A stretch of 64,000 nt of DNA from Streptomyces sp. NBC_01233. Lineage in GTDB: Bacteria; Actinomycetota; Actinomycetes; Streptomycetales; Streptomycetaceae. This document shows positions 54,922 through 62,459 of this stretch, piece after piece. The translations under genes were made by a program, and so were the position numbers. The stretch is from positions 620,001-684,000 of the forward strand of contig NZ_CP108514.1 in NCBI RefSeq assembly GCF_035989305.1. Direction: 5' to 3'. Below the pieces are notes generated by a model. The model saw only the letters and a program-made list of their open reading frames with translations. It had not been told where the DNA came from and ran no database searches. The first letter of the stretch is position 1. Each line of letters opens with the position of its first letter.

Positions 54922-56258
54922 CCGCCGCACCCGTGACCGAGGAGGTCACGAGCGGGGTTGCGACCGGCGGCCGACGCGCGCCGCTGATCCTGCGCAACCG
55001 CGCCTTCGGCGCCGTGTGGCTCGGCCAGGTCCTCAGCCAGGCCGCCGTCCGCATGTTCCAGGTCGGCGTGTCCTGGTGGATCGTCGCCTACGCCGTGCAC
55101 GACGCCCGCGGTCTGGCCTCCGGGCTGTTCATGGCGGCCTGCACCCTGCCCGCCGTGGCGCTGGCGCCCGTCGTGGCGGCGGCGGTCGGCCGCTTCGCCC
55201 ACCGTTCGGTTCTGCGGACCGCCGCCGCCCTGGCCGGGGCCGCCTCCGGCGCCCTCGCGCTGTGGGCGTACGGCGGCGGGCTGCCGCTCCCCGCCGTGTA
55301 CGCCGCCGCTCTCGCCCTGGCCACTTGCCAGGCCTTCTTCGATCCCTGCCTGACCACCTCGGTGCCCGAACTCGTCGACGACGCCGACATCGAGACGGCC
55401 ACCGGCTTCGAACTGTCCACCCAGTCCCTGGCCGGCCTCGGCGGAGCGCTCCTCGGCGCCCTGACCGTCGACCAAGCCGGCGTGGCCGGGCTGGCCGTCG
55501 GCTGTGCGGCCGCCTACGCCGGGGCGGCCCTGCTCGTCGCGAGCGCCCGCTTCCGCCCCATCGGAACCATCGAAACCGCCGAGACCGGCGCGGCCGGCAC
55601 GGCCGGCACGGCCGCAGCAGACGTGCCCCAGCGGCGCGCGCTCCGCCGGATCCTGGGCGAACTGCCCTACGTACGGCGGATCCTGGTCTGCTTCACCGCG
55701 GCGAACCTCTTCACCACCGCCGTCTTCGTCGTCATCCCCCTCTACACCCGCTCGGTCCTCCAGGGCGGTGGCGCCACCGTGGCACTGCTGGAGGCCTCCC
55801 TGGGCACCGGCGCGCTCATCGGCGCCTTCACCGGCACCCGCGTGCCGGGCCGGCCCACGGTCGCCGGCGCCTACTGCCTGGGTCTGATGGCCCTCGCGCT
55901 GGCGGTGCCGGGGCTGGTCGCGCACCGCCCGGTCGTGGCGGGCAGCCTGGCCGTGGCCGGATGGTGTGCCGGGGCGGTCAGCGTCCGCTTCGTGGCCCTC
56001 TTCCAGCGGCTGGTGCCGACGGCGGACAAGCCCGGCTTCTTCGCCGTGATGCAGGCCGTACTGGGCGCTTCCCTTCCGGTGGCGTCGCTCGTGTTCGGCT
56101 CCGCCGGCGATTTCCTCTCGCCCCGGACGCTGTGCCTGGTGCAGGGGGCGGGCCTGGTCCCCGCCGCCATCGCGCTGGCCCTGCTCGGGTCCCGTACGCC
56201 CGAACCGCCCGCAGCGGACGCGGACCACGGCACGGAACCCGTCGGAGGCACCCGGTGA
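54918..56258 (+). CDS. MFS exporter
   Basis: Second gene of the operon, ATGA overlap with the adenylating enzyme. A 446-residue major facilitator with about 12 helices; the type resembles the enterobactin/macrolide exporters (MFS_3): FGAVWLGQVLSQAAVRMFQVG at the first helix and ANLFTTAVFVVIPLYT at the second half. Alanine/threonine-rich loop (about 215-240). Its place suggests export of the operon's product and self-resistance. Confidence 0.88.
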   Translation: MTAAPVTEEVTSGVATGGRRAPLILRNRAFGAVWLGQVLSQAAVRMFQVGVSWWIVAYAVHDARGLASGLFMAACTLPAVALAPVVAAAVGRFAHRSVLRTAAALAGAASGALALWAYGGGLPLPAVYAAALALATCQAFFDPCLTTSVPELVDDADIETATGFELSTQSLAGLGGALLGALTVDQAGVAGLAVGCAAAYAGAALLVASARFRPIGTIETAETGAAGTAGTAAADVPQRRALRRILGELPYVRRILVCFTAANLFTTAVFVVIPLYTRSVLQGGGATVALLEASLGTGALIGAFTGTRVPGRPTVAGAYCLGLMALALAVPGLVAHRPVVAGSLAVAGWCAGAVSVRFVALFQRLVPTADKPGFFAVMQAVLGASLPVASLVFGSAGDFLSPRTLCLVQGAGLVPAAIALALLGSRTPEPPAADADHGTEPVGGTR

Positions 56259-57400
56259 ACCCCGTCATCACCGCGGCCACCCCGGCCGACATCGCCGAAC
56301 TGCGCCAGCTCTACTACGCCGTCTACGGGCCGCACTACCCGGTGGCCCTCGGCACCGACCCGGCCGAGATGGCCCGGCTCATGGAGGACCCGCACTCCCT
56401 GTGGCTCGTCGCCCGCTGCGCAGGCACCGGGGCCCTGACCGCGTCCGCCGCCATCCACGGCGAGCCGGGCAGCCGCATCGGCCGTCTGGAGGGCATCGCC
56501 GTCCACCCCGGGCACCGCTCGGGGGGCCTGGCCGCCGCCCTGACCGAGGCGCTGTGCGCCGGGATGCTGGACACGGGGCGGCTGGACTCCGTCTACGCGA
56601 CCGTACGCACCGTCGGTTCCGGACCGCAGCGCGTCGTCGCGCGCAACGGCTTCCGCCCGCTGGGCATCCTGCCCAACGCGGTGGATCTCCGCAGCCGCGA
56701 AAGCCTCGCGCTCTACGCGCGTCACTCCGAGGGTGTGCTCGACCGCCGGATGCCGGTCACCGAAGTGCCCGCTCCGCTGCTGCCGTTGCTGCGCACCGCG
56801 GAGGCCGCCCTCGGCATCCGCTACCCCGGGGTCCGCGCCTCCACCGGCCCGATCCCGGCGCCCGCGCCGCAAGGGGCCGCCGAACGGCTGGAGATGATCG
56901 AGGCTCCGGCCTTCGTACGCCGCCGTTTCCGCGAGCAGTTCCCCTGCGCCGAGGGCTGGTTCTACCCGCTGCACACCCCGAACGTGCTGCTCACCCCGGA
57001 GGACGGCCGGTTCGAGGTCTACGCCTACCTCAACCGCGCCGGCGGGTACGCCTCCCTGCTGACCGCCCACCCCGACCCGGCCGCCGCGGCCGCGTACCTC
57101 GAACCCGTCACCCGGGCCCTGGCCCGCGCGGGTGCCGGTTACGTCGAGGCCCTGGTGCCGCTCGCACACCAGGAGGCCCTTTCGGCCTTCCTCGCCCAGG
57201 GGTTCGTCGCCGGGGCCCTCTACCCGGCGATGCGCGCCGACGGCGACGGCTTCCACGACTACGCCGTCCTGTCCCGGTCCAGCGAGCGGATCGACTTCCG
57301 CGGCGTCGCCGTCGAACCGCCTCTCCAGCCCTATCTGGACTGCTACACGTCGGCCTGGGCGTCGACCCATCTGCCCACATCACCCGAGGTCGCCTCATGA
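56255..57400 (+). CDS. GNAT acetyltransferase-like protein with two domains
   Basis: Third gene, GTGA overlap. 381 residues. The N-terminal GNAT domain has the acetyl/acyl-CoA motif LEGIAVHPGHRSGGLAAALTEAL (about residues 78-100) and QRVVARNGFRPLGI. The C-terminal ~170 residues form a second GNAT-like fold around YLNRAGGYASLLT then VEALVPLAHQEALSAFLAQGF, without a clear CoA loop. Such an arrangement can transfer an acyl group from CoA to an amine. The substrate may be a product of the LuxE/LuxC enzymes. Confidence 0.82.
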   Translation: MNPVITAATPADIAELRQLYYAVYGPHYPVALGTDPAEMARLMEDPHSLWLVARCAGTGALTASAAIHGEPGSRIGRLEGIAVHPGHRSGGLAAALTEALCAGMLDTGRLDSVYATVRTVGSGPQRVVARNGFRPLGILPNAVDLRSRESLALYARHSEGVLDRRMPVTEVPAPLLPLLRTAEAALGIRYPGVRASTGPIPAPAPQGAAERLEMIEAPAFVRRRFREQFPCAEGWFYPLHTPNVLLTPEDGRFEVYAYLNRAGGYASLLTAHPDPAAAAAYLEPVTRALARAGAGYVEALVPLAHQEALSAFLAQGFVAGALYPAMRADGDGFHDYAVLSRSSERIDFRGVAVEPPLQPYLDCYTSAWASTHLPTSPEVAS

Positions 57401-58572
57401 ATCCCATGAACACCACGAACCACATGAACCCCCATCTCGCACCGGTCTCCGTACCCGATCCGGCTCTCCTGCCGCACGTACAGCAGCTGTGCGACCTCAC
57501 CGATCCGTACGCCTCCGGGCCCGCGGAGGACGCACTGTTCGCCGCCGCCATGGCGGAGACCAACGCCTGGCACGCCGAGCGCTCCCCGTTCTTCCGCTCC
57601 CTGTACGAGGCCACTGCGCCGGCCGAGCCGTACCGCACGCCACTCGTCCACGCGAACTTCTTCAAGCGCCACGAGGTGCTCTCCATCCCGCACGAGGACG
57701 TCGAGCTGCACCTGACCTCCTCCGGCACCACCGGCCAGAAGTCGCAGATGTTCTTCGACCACTGGACCATCCGCTCCGCCCAGCGCATGGTCGCCCGGAT
57801 CTTCGAGCGCAACGGCTGGATCACCCCCGACCAGGAGGTCAACTACCTCCTCTACAGCTACGAGCCGGCCCCGTCCCTGAACCTCGGTACCGCCTTCACC
57901 GACAACTACCTGTGCGACTTCGCCCCCGCGCGCAGCGTCGAGTACGCACTGCGCAACACCGGCGGCGACCACGAGTTCGACCCCTTCGGCTGCATCGCCG
58001 CGCTGCGCCGCTTCGAGCGCGAGGACGCCCCGGTCCGCATCCTCGGCTTCCCGGCCTTCCTCTTCTTCACCCTGGAGCGCATGCGCTCCAGGGGGCTGCC
58101 TCCGCTGCGCCTGCCCGAGGGCTCCCTCGTCGTCCTCGGCGGCGGCTGGAAGGGCCACGCCGACCGGCGCATCGGCAAGGAGGAGCTGTACTCCCGCGTC
58201 ACCGAGCAGCTGGGCATCCCGGGCGAGCGGATCCGGGACACCTTCGGGTCGGTGGAGCACTGCATCCCGTACATCGAGTGCGACCACCACCGGCTGCACG
58301 CCCCCGTCTGGTCCCGGGTGACGATCCGCTCCACGCGCACGCTCGAACCGCTGCCGTACGGGGAGCCGGGCTACCTCCACCTCGTGTCGCCGTACATCAC
58401 CTCGGTGCCCGCGCAGAGCGTGGTCATGGGCGACCTCGCCTCCCTCCGGCCGGGCGACGCCTGCGGGTGCGAGCTGGAAACCCCCTGGTTCACCGTCCAC
58501 GGCCGTGCCGGGGTGAGCCGCAACCGCAGCTGCGCGGTGGCCGCAGCCGAACTGATGAAGGACATGGCGTGA
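57397..58572 (+). CDS. LuxE-like acyl-protein synthetase
   Basis: Fourth gene, ATGA overlap. 391 residues. In bacterial bioluminescence LuxE activates a fatty acid as acyl-AMP, holds it on a Cys near its C-terminus, and passes it to LuxC for reduction. The ATP P-loop is LTSSGTTGQKSQ (about 106-117), with the internal FGSVEHCIPYIECDHHR and the C-terminal GRAGVSRNRSCAVAAAELM. Cys379 lies 12 residues from the end, in the same place as the acyl-accepting Cys of Vibrio LuxE. The N-terminus has repeated Met/Asn codons; other starts are possible. Confidence 0.85.
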   Translation: MNPMNTTNHMNPHLAPVSVPDPALLPHVQQLCDLTDPYASGPAEDALFAAAMAETNAWHAERSPFFRSLYEATAPAEPYRTPLVHANFFKRHEVLSIPHEDVELHLTSSGTTGQKSQMFFDHWTIRSAQRMVARIFERNGWITPDQEVNYLLYSYEPAPSLNLGTAFTDNYLCDFAPARSVEYALRNTGGDHEFDPFGCIAALRRFEREDAPVRILGFPAFLFFTLERMRSRGLPPLRLPEGSLVVLGGGWKGHADRRIGKEELYSRVTEQLGIPGERIRDTFGSVEHCIPYIECDHHRLHAPVWSRVTIRSTRTLEPLPYGEPGYLHLVSPYITSVPAQSVVMGDLASLRPGDACGCELETPWFTVHGRAGVSRNRSCAVAAAELMKDMA

Positions 58573-61121
58573 CCGTGACGGAGACCAAGGCCGCGTACGA
58601 GCAGCACGGCGACGGCGCCGCGCACCACTACTGGCAGGGCGCGTTCATCGGCGACGAGGAGGCCGGGCGCCGCCTCGCCGGTCTGCCGGCCGCCGTGGAG
58701 GCCGCGCTGGCCGAGGGGCTGGCGACCGAGACCGTCCTGGCCGCCTGCGACGCCCTCGCCGGCGCCCTGTGCGACCCGGCCCACCCCGTGCACGCCCGGC
58801 TCGCCCCCCACCTGCCCGAGGGCGAGGACCCGTCCGTCCTCGCCGAGCTCGGCGGCCTCCTCGGCCGGCGGGAGCTGACCCGCAAGCTGCGCCGGGAACT
58901 GGGCGGCGCGGCTCCCGGCCGACTGAACCGGGCCGATCCGCGCGAGACGGTCTACGAGGCCTGGGCGCCCGTCGGCCTGGTCGCCCACATCGCCCCGGGC
59001 AACGCCTCGACGGTGGCGCCGCTGAGCATCGTCGAGGGCCTGCTCGCCGGCAACGTCAACGTCCTCAAGACCAGCAGCGCCGACACCCTCCTCACCCAGC
59101 ACCTGATGGCCGAGCTCGCGGCCCTGGACCCCAGCGGCACGCTGGCCGCGCGCATCGTCGTGCTGCGCTTCCCGTCCTCCAGGCAGGAGTGGCTGCGCCT
59201 GATGTGCGCGCCCGCGGACGCCGTCGCCGTATGGGGCGGGGAGGGCGCCGTCGAAGGGGTGGCGGCCCATGTGCCGGCCGGCTGCCGGCTGGTGGAGTGG
59301 GGGCACCGGATCTCCTTCGCGTACCTGACGGGCGACGCCTGGTCGGACGCCGGGACGCTCGACGCCCTCGCGGACGACGTGTGCCTGCACGAGCAGCAGG
59401 CGTGCTCAAGCCCCCAGGTGGTCTACCTCGACACCGAGGATGAGGGCGAGGTGTTCGCGTTCGCCGAGCGCTTCGCCGCGGTGCTCGCGGCGCGGCCGCC
59501 GGCCGTGACCGCCGCTGCGGCGGGTGGGCCGGATCCCGCCGGGGAGGCCGAGCTGACCACCACCGAGCTGATGGCACGCCTGGAGGAACACCTCGGCCTC
59601 ACGCGGGTGTTCGCCGCGCCCGACGGCTCGTGGCGGGTCATGGCCGACACCCGGTCCCCGCTCACCGCCTCGCCGCTGCACCGCAGCGTGTGGGTCAAGC
59701 CGCTGCCCCGCGAGCGGCTGATCGCCACCCTGCGCCCGATGCGCCGCTACCTGCAGACCGCCGGCCTCGCGGGCAGCCGGACCGACATCGCCGAGCTGTC
59801 CCGCACCGCCCTCGCGGCGGGCGTCACCCGTGTGACGCCGGTCGGCGCCATGCTGGGCAGCTACGCGGGCGAGCCGCACGACGGCGTCTACGCCCTGCAG
59901 CGCTACAGCCGCCGCGTCGCGGTCCAGGCCGACCCGGCCCGCTTCGCCACCACCGCCTGCCTGGACGACCTGGCCCGGCCCGTCGTCCTGCCGCGGCCCG
60001 CAGGCCCGCTGCTGGGCAAGGAGGACGTGCCGGAGCTGGGCCCGCAGGTGGCGCGGGCCGATGCCGAGCTGTACTTCCGCAGCGGCGGCAGCACCGGCGC
60101 GCCCGCCCTGTCGATCTTCAGCTACGACGACTACGACACCCAGATGCACGCCGCCGCCCGCGGCCTGCTCGCCGCCGGCTACGACCCGGTCGGGGACCGC
60201 ACGGCGAACCTCTTCTACTGCGGCGCCATGTACGGCAGCTTCATCAGCTTCTTCTCCGTGCTGGAGCGGCTCGGCGGGGTGCAACTGCCGCTGTCCGCCG
60301 GACCGGACCACCGGGCGACGGCGCAGGCGCTGATCGACCTGGGGGCCGACACCCTCTTCGGGATGCCCTCCTACCTGTGGCAGCTGCTGCACGCGCAGGA
60401 GGAAGCGCTGCGCGCGTACGGAGGCCTGCGCAAGGTCTTCTACGGCGGCGAGCACTTCACCGAGGAGCAACAGCGCACGCTCAAGGAGAGGTTCGGGATC
60501 GAGACGGTCCGCTCGATCACCTACGGCAGCACCGACCTCGGCCCGCTGGGCTACCAGTGCACCGAGAGCTCCGGCGGCGTCCACCACCTGCACGCCGACC
60601 TCCACACGATGGAGGTCCTGGACCTGGCCGTGGACCGGCCGGTGGCTCCGGGCGAGACGGGCCGGCTGGTCTTCACCACGCACGCCCGGCGCGGCCAGCA
60701 CCTGGGCCGGTACGTGATCGGCGACCTCGGCCGGGAGGTCCCCGGCCGCTGCCCGTGCGGCCGGCACGCGCCCCGCTTCGAGCTGCGGGGGCGCACCGGT
60801 GACGTGATGCGGGTGGCGACGTACTTCCTCAACCACCGGCGTTTCCTGGACCTGGCCGGGGAACAGGGCGGACACCGCGGCGAATTGCAGGTCCGGCTCG
60901 ACGGTGCGGACGCGCGCGAGCTGCTGACCGTACGGGTGGAGCGGGCCGGGACGACGGATCCGGAGCGGCTGCGGGAGGTCTTCCTGACCGGCTACCCGGA
61001 GCTCCGCTCGGCGGTGACGGAGCGGCTGCTGGACCTGGTGGTCGAGGCGGTCGACGGCGCGTCGCTGGACCGGAGCCCGACCAGCGGCAAGCTCCTCGCG
61101 GTGGTGGACGCGCGCCGCTAG
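58569..61121 (+). CDS. LuxC-like acyl reductase fused to a PaaK-like adenylating domain
   Basis: Last gene of the operon, GTGA overlap. 850 residues. Residues 1-480 are a LuxC (acyl-CoA/acyl-protein reductase) domain: GLVAHIAPGNASTVAPLSIV for nucleotide and acyl binding, and the acyl-accepting Cys279 in LHEQQACSSPQ. Residues ~490-850 are a PaaK/CapK-like domain. Its P-loop reads SGGSTGAPALS (about 504-514), without the usual Lys, yet the C-terminal catalytic Lys is kept in PTSGKLLAVV. Fusion of these two activities in one chain is unusual. The TAG stop shares its first two bases (TA) with the target site of an IS630 element, so the true end may be lost. Confidence 0.87.
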   Translation: MTVTETKAAYEQHGDGAAHHYWQGAFIGDEEAGRRLAGLPAAVEAALAEGLATETVLAACDALAGALCDPAHPVHARLAPHLPEGEDPSVLAELGGLLGRRELTRKLRRELGGAAPGRLNRADPRETVYEAWAPVGLVAHIAPGNASTVAPLSIVEGLLAGNVNVLKTSSADTLLTQHLMAELAALDPSGTLAARIVVLRFPSSRQEWLRLMCAPADAVAVWGGEGAVEGVAAHVPAGCRLVEWGHRISFAYLTGDAWSDAGTLDALADDVCLHEQQACSSPQVVYLDTEDEGEVFAFAERFAAVLAARPPAVTAAAAGGPDPAGEAELTTTELMARLEEHLGLTRVFAAPDGSWRVMADTRSPLTASPLHRSVWVKPLPRERLIATLRPMRRYLQTAGLAGSRTDIAELSRTALAAGVTRVTPVGAMLGSYAGEPHDGVYALQRYSRRVAVQADPARFATTACLDDLARPVVLPRPAGPLLGKEDVPELGPQVARADAELYFRSGGSTGAPALSIFSYDDYDTQMHAAARGLLAAGYDPVGDRTANLFYCGAMYGSFISFFSVLERLGGVQLPLSAGPDHRATAQALIDLGADTLFGMPSYLWQLLHAQEEALRAYGGLRKVFYGGEHFTEEQQRTLKERFGIETVRSITYGSTDLGPLGYQCTESSGGVHHLHADLHTMEVLDLAVDRPVAPGETGRLVFTTHARRGQHLGRYVIGDLGREVPGRCPCGRHAPRFELRGRTGDVMRVATYFLNHRRFLDLAGEQGGHRGELQVRLDGADARELLTVRVERAGTTDPERLREVFLTGYPELRSAVTERLLDLVVEAVDGASLDRSPTSGKLLAVVDARR

Positions 61122-62257
61122 TGTCCTGCGCCGGAGATTCGTCGGCAGAAACGGGCTAGGGAGTCGAGGATCTCCTCGGCTGTCTTGGTCCAGATGAACG
61201 GCTTGGGGTCTTCGTTCCAGTTCTTGACCCATTTGCGGATGTCGGCTTCGAGGGCCTGGACGTTCTTGTGTGCGCCGCGGCGGATCATCTGGTCGGCCAG
61301 GAAGCCGAACCACCGCTCGACCTGGTTGATCCACGAGGAGCCGGTCGGGGTGAAGTGCAGCTGGAACCGGGGGTGTTTGGCCAGCCATGCCCTGATCGCC
61401 GGGGTCTTGTGGGTGCCGTAGTTGTCCACGATCAGGTGGACCTGGAGATGCGCGGGCACCTCTTTGTCGATCCTGATCAGGAACTTCTTGAACTCGGCAG
61501 CCCGGTGTCGGCGGTGCAGGGCACTGATGACCTCACCAGTGGCAACATCGAACGCAGCGAACAAGGTGGTCAGGCCGTTGCGGACGTAGTCATGGGTTCG
61601 TCGCTCGGGCATGCCGGGCATTATCGGCAGGACCGGCTGGGACCGGTCCAGGGCCTGGATCTGGGATTTCTCGTCCACCGAGAGCACCACCGCGCCCTCG
61701 GGCGGGTTGAAGTACAGGCCGACGACGTCGTAGACCTTCTCCACGAACAATGGGTCCGTCGACAGCTTGAACGTGTCCGTCAGGTGCGGCTTGAGCTGGA
61801 ACTTCCGCCAGATCCGGCCGACCGTCGACTTCGACAGGCCACTGCGGTCCGCCATCGACTTGCGCGACCAGTGCGTGGCGTTCTTCGGGAGTTCCTCCAG
61901 TGTCGTGACCACGACGTTCTCCACCTGGTCGACGCTGATGGTGGGCGGCCGGCCGGGCCGGGGCTCGTCGACCAGCCCGTCCAGCCGGTCGGCCAGGAAC
62001 CGTCGCCGCCACTTGCGGACCGTGTCCGCGGTCACCCGCAGATCCCGTGCGACCGCGACGATCGGCGGCACCTCCGGCCCGGCGCACGCCAGCACAATCC
62101 CAGCACGCAGGGCCAGAGCCTGGGCCGATGTCGCCCGACGAGTCCACCGCTCCAACGCCGCCCGCTCATCAGCAGAGAGCAGCAACGGCTCCAGCTTCGG
62201 GCCCCGACGAGGAACAGACGCACCAGCAGCAGAAGTCACACAACAACTAACGATCAA
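61118..62257 (-). CDS. IS630-family transposase
   Basis: A 379-residue DDE transposase. The N-terminal HTH is around VTADTVRKWRRRFLADRLDG and the catalytic residues lie in VVLSVDEKSQIQAL (D), VHLIVDNYGTHK (D) and GSSWINQVERWFG (E). The frame is intact, so the element may be active. The stop codon lies at the TA target. It is transcribed against the LuxC fusion gene. Confidence 0.93.
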   Translation of the reverse strand: MIVSCCVTSAAGASVPRRGPKLEPLLLSADERAALERWTRRATSAQALALRAGIVLACAGPEVPPIVAVARDLRVTADTVRKWRRRFLADRLDGLVDEPRPGRPPTISVDQVENVVVTTLEELPKNATHWSRKSMADRSGLSKSTVGRIWRKFQLKPHLTDTFKLSTDPLFVEKVYDVVGLYFNPPEGAVVLSVDEKSQIQALDRSQPVLPIMPGMPERRTHDYVRNGLTTLFAAFDVATGEVISALHRRHRAAEFKKFLIRIDKEVPAHLQVHLIVDNYGTHKTPAIRAWLAKHPRFQLHFTPTGSSWINQVERWFGFLADQMIRRGAHKNVQALEADIRKWVKNWNEDPKPFIWTKTAEEILDSLARFCRRISGAGH

Positions 62258-62274
62258 CTACTGGCGCAGGACAC
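61121..62274. mobile_element. IS630-family insertion sequence
   Basis: 1154 bp with inverted ends GTGTCCTGCGCC (61121-61132) and its complement (62263-62274), flanked by a TA dinucleotide on both sides (61119-61120 and 62275-62276), the target duplication of this family. Transposase intact. It separates the operon's end from the hairpin at 62311. Confidence 0.93.
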
Positions 62275-62310
62275 TAGGCGGTCGCGCGGTCCCTCACCAG
62301 GCACGCGTCG

Positions 62311-62337
62311 TCGGCCCCGGTCCTCGACCGGGGCCGA
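62311..62337. terminator. Hairpin terminator displaced by the IS
   Basis: An 11-bp perfect stem (62311-62321 with 62327-62337) and 5-nt loop. It probably ended the LuxC-like operon before the IS630 insertion. Confidence 0.8.
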
Positions 62338-62390
62338 TGACGCACAGCGGCAAGGGCCTCGAGTTCCAGGACTGTTCATCCCCACGTGAC

Positions 62391-62406
62391 AGTGGTCTAT
62401 ACCTTT
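62391..62406. promoter_or_regulatory. DasR-type dre-like operator
   Basis: AGTGGTCTATACCTTT matches the DasR consensus ACTGGTCTAGACCACT at 12 of 16 positions, including the core GGTCTA.ACC. It lies 54 bp upstream of the glycosyltransferase start. By analogy the gene would be controlled by GlcNAc-derived metabolites. Confidence 0.5.
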
Positions 62407-62459
62407 AACACTAGGCTGGGTCATCTGAAACGGGCACATGAACAGCCGTGGGAGGCTTT

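Noticed and set aside
53653..61121. A true bioluminescence (lux) operon
   Set aside because: No luciferase subunits or flavin-reductase-coupled luxAB/luxD genes; only reductase components.
59406..61388. Long reverse-strand open frame across the LuxC fusion
   Set aside because: Shadow of the forward gene; composition and lack of motifs show no protein.
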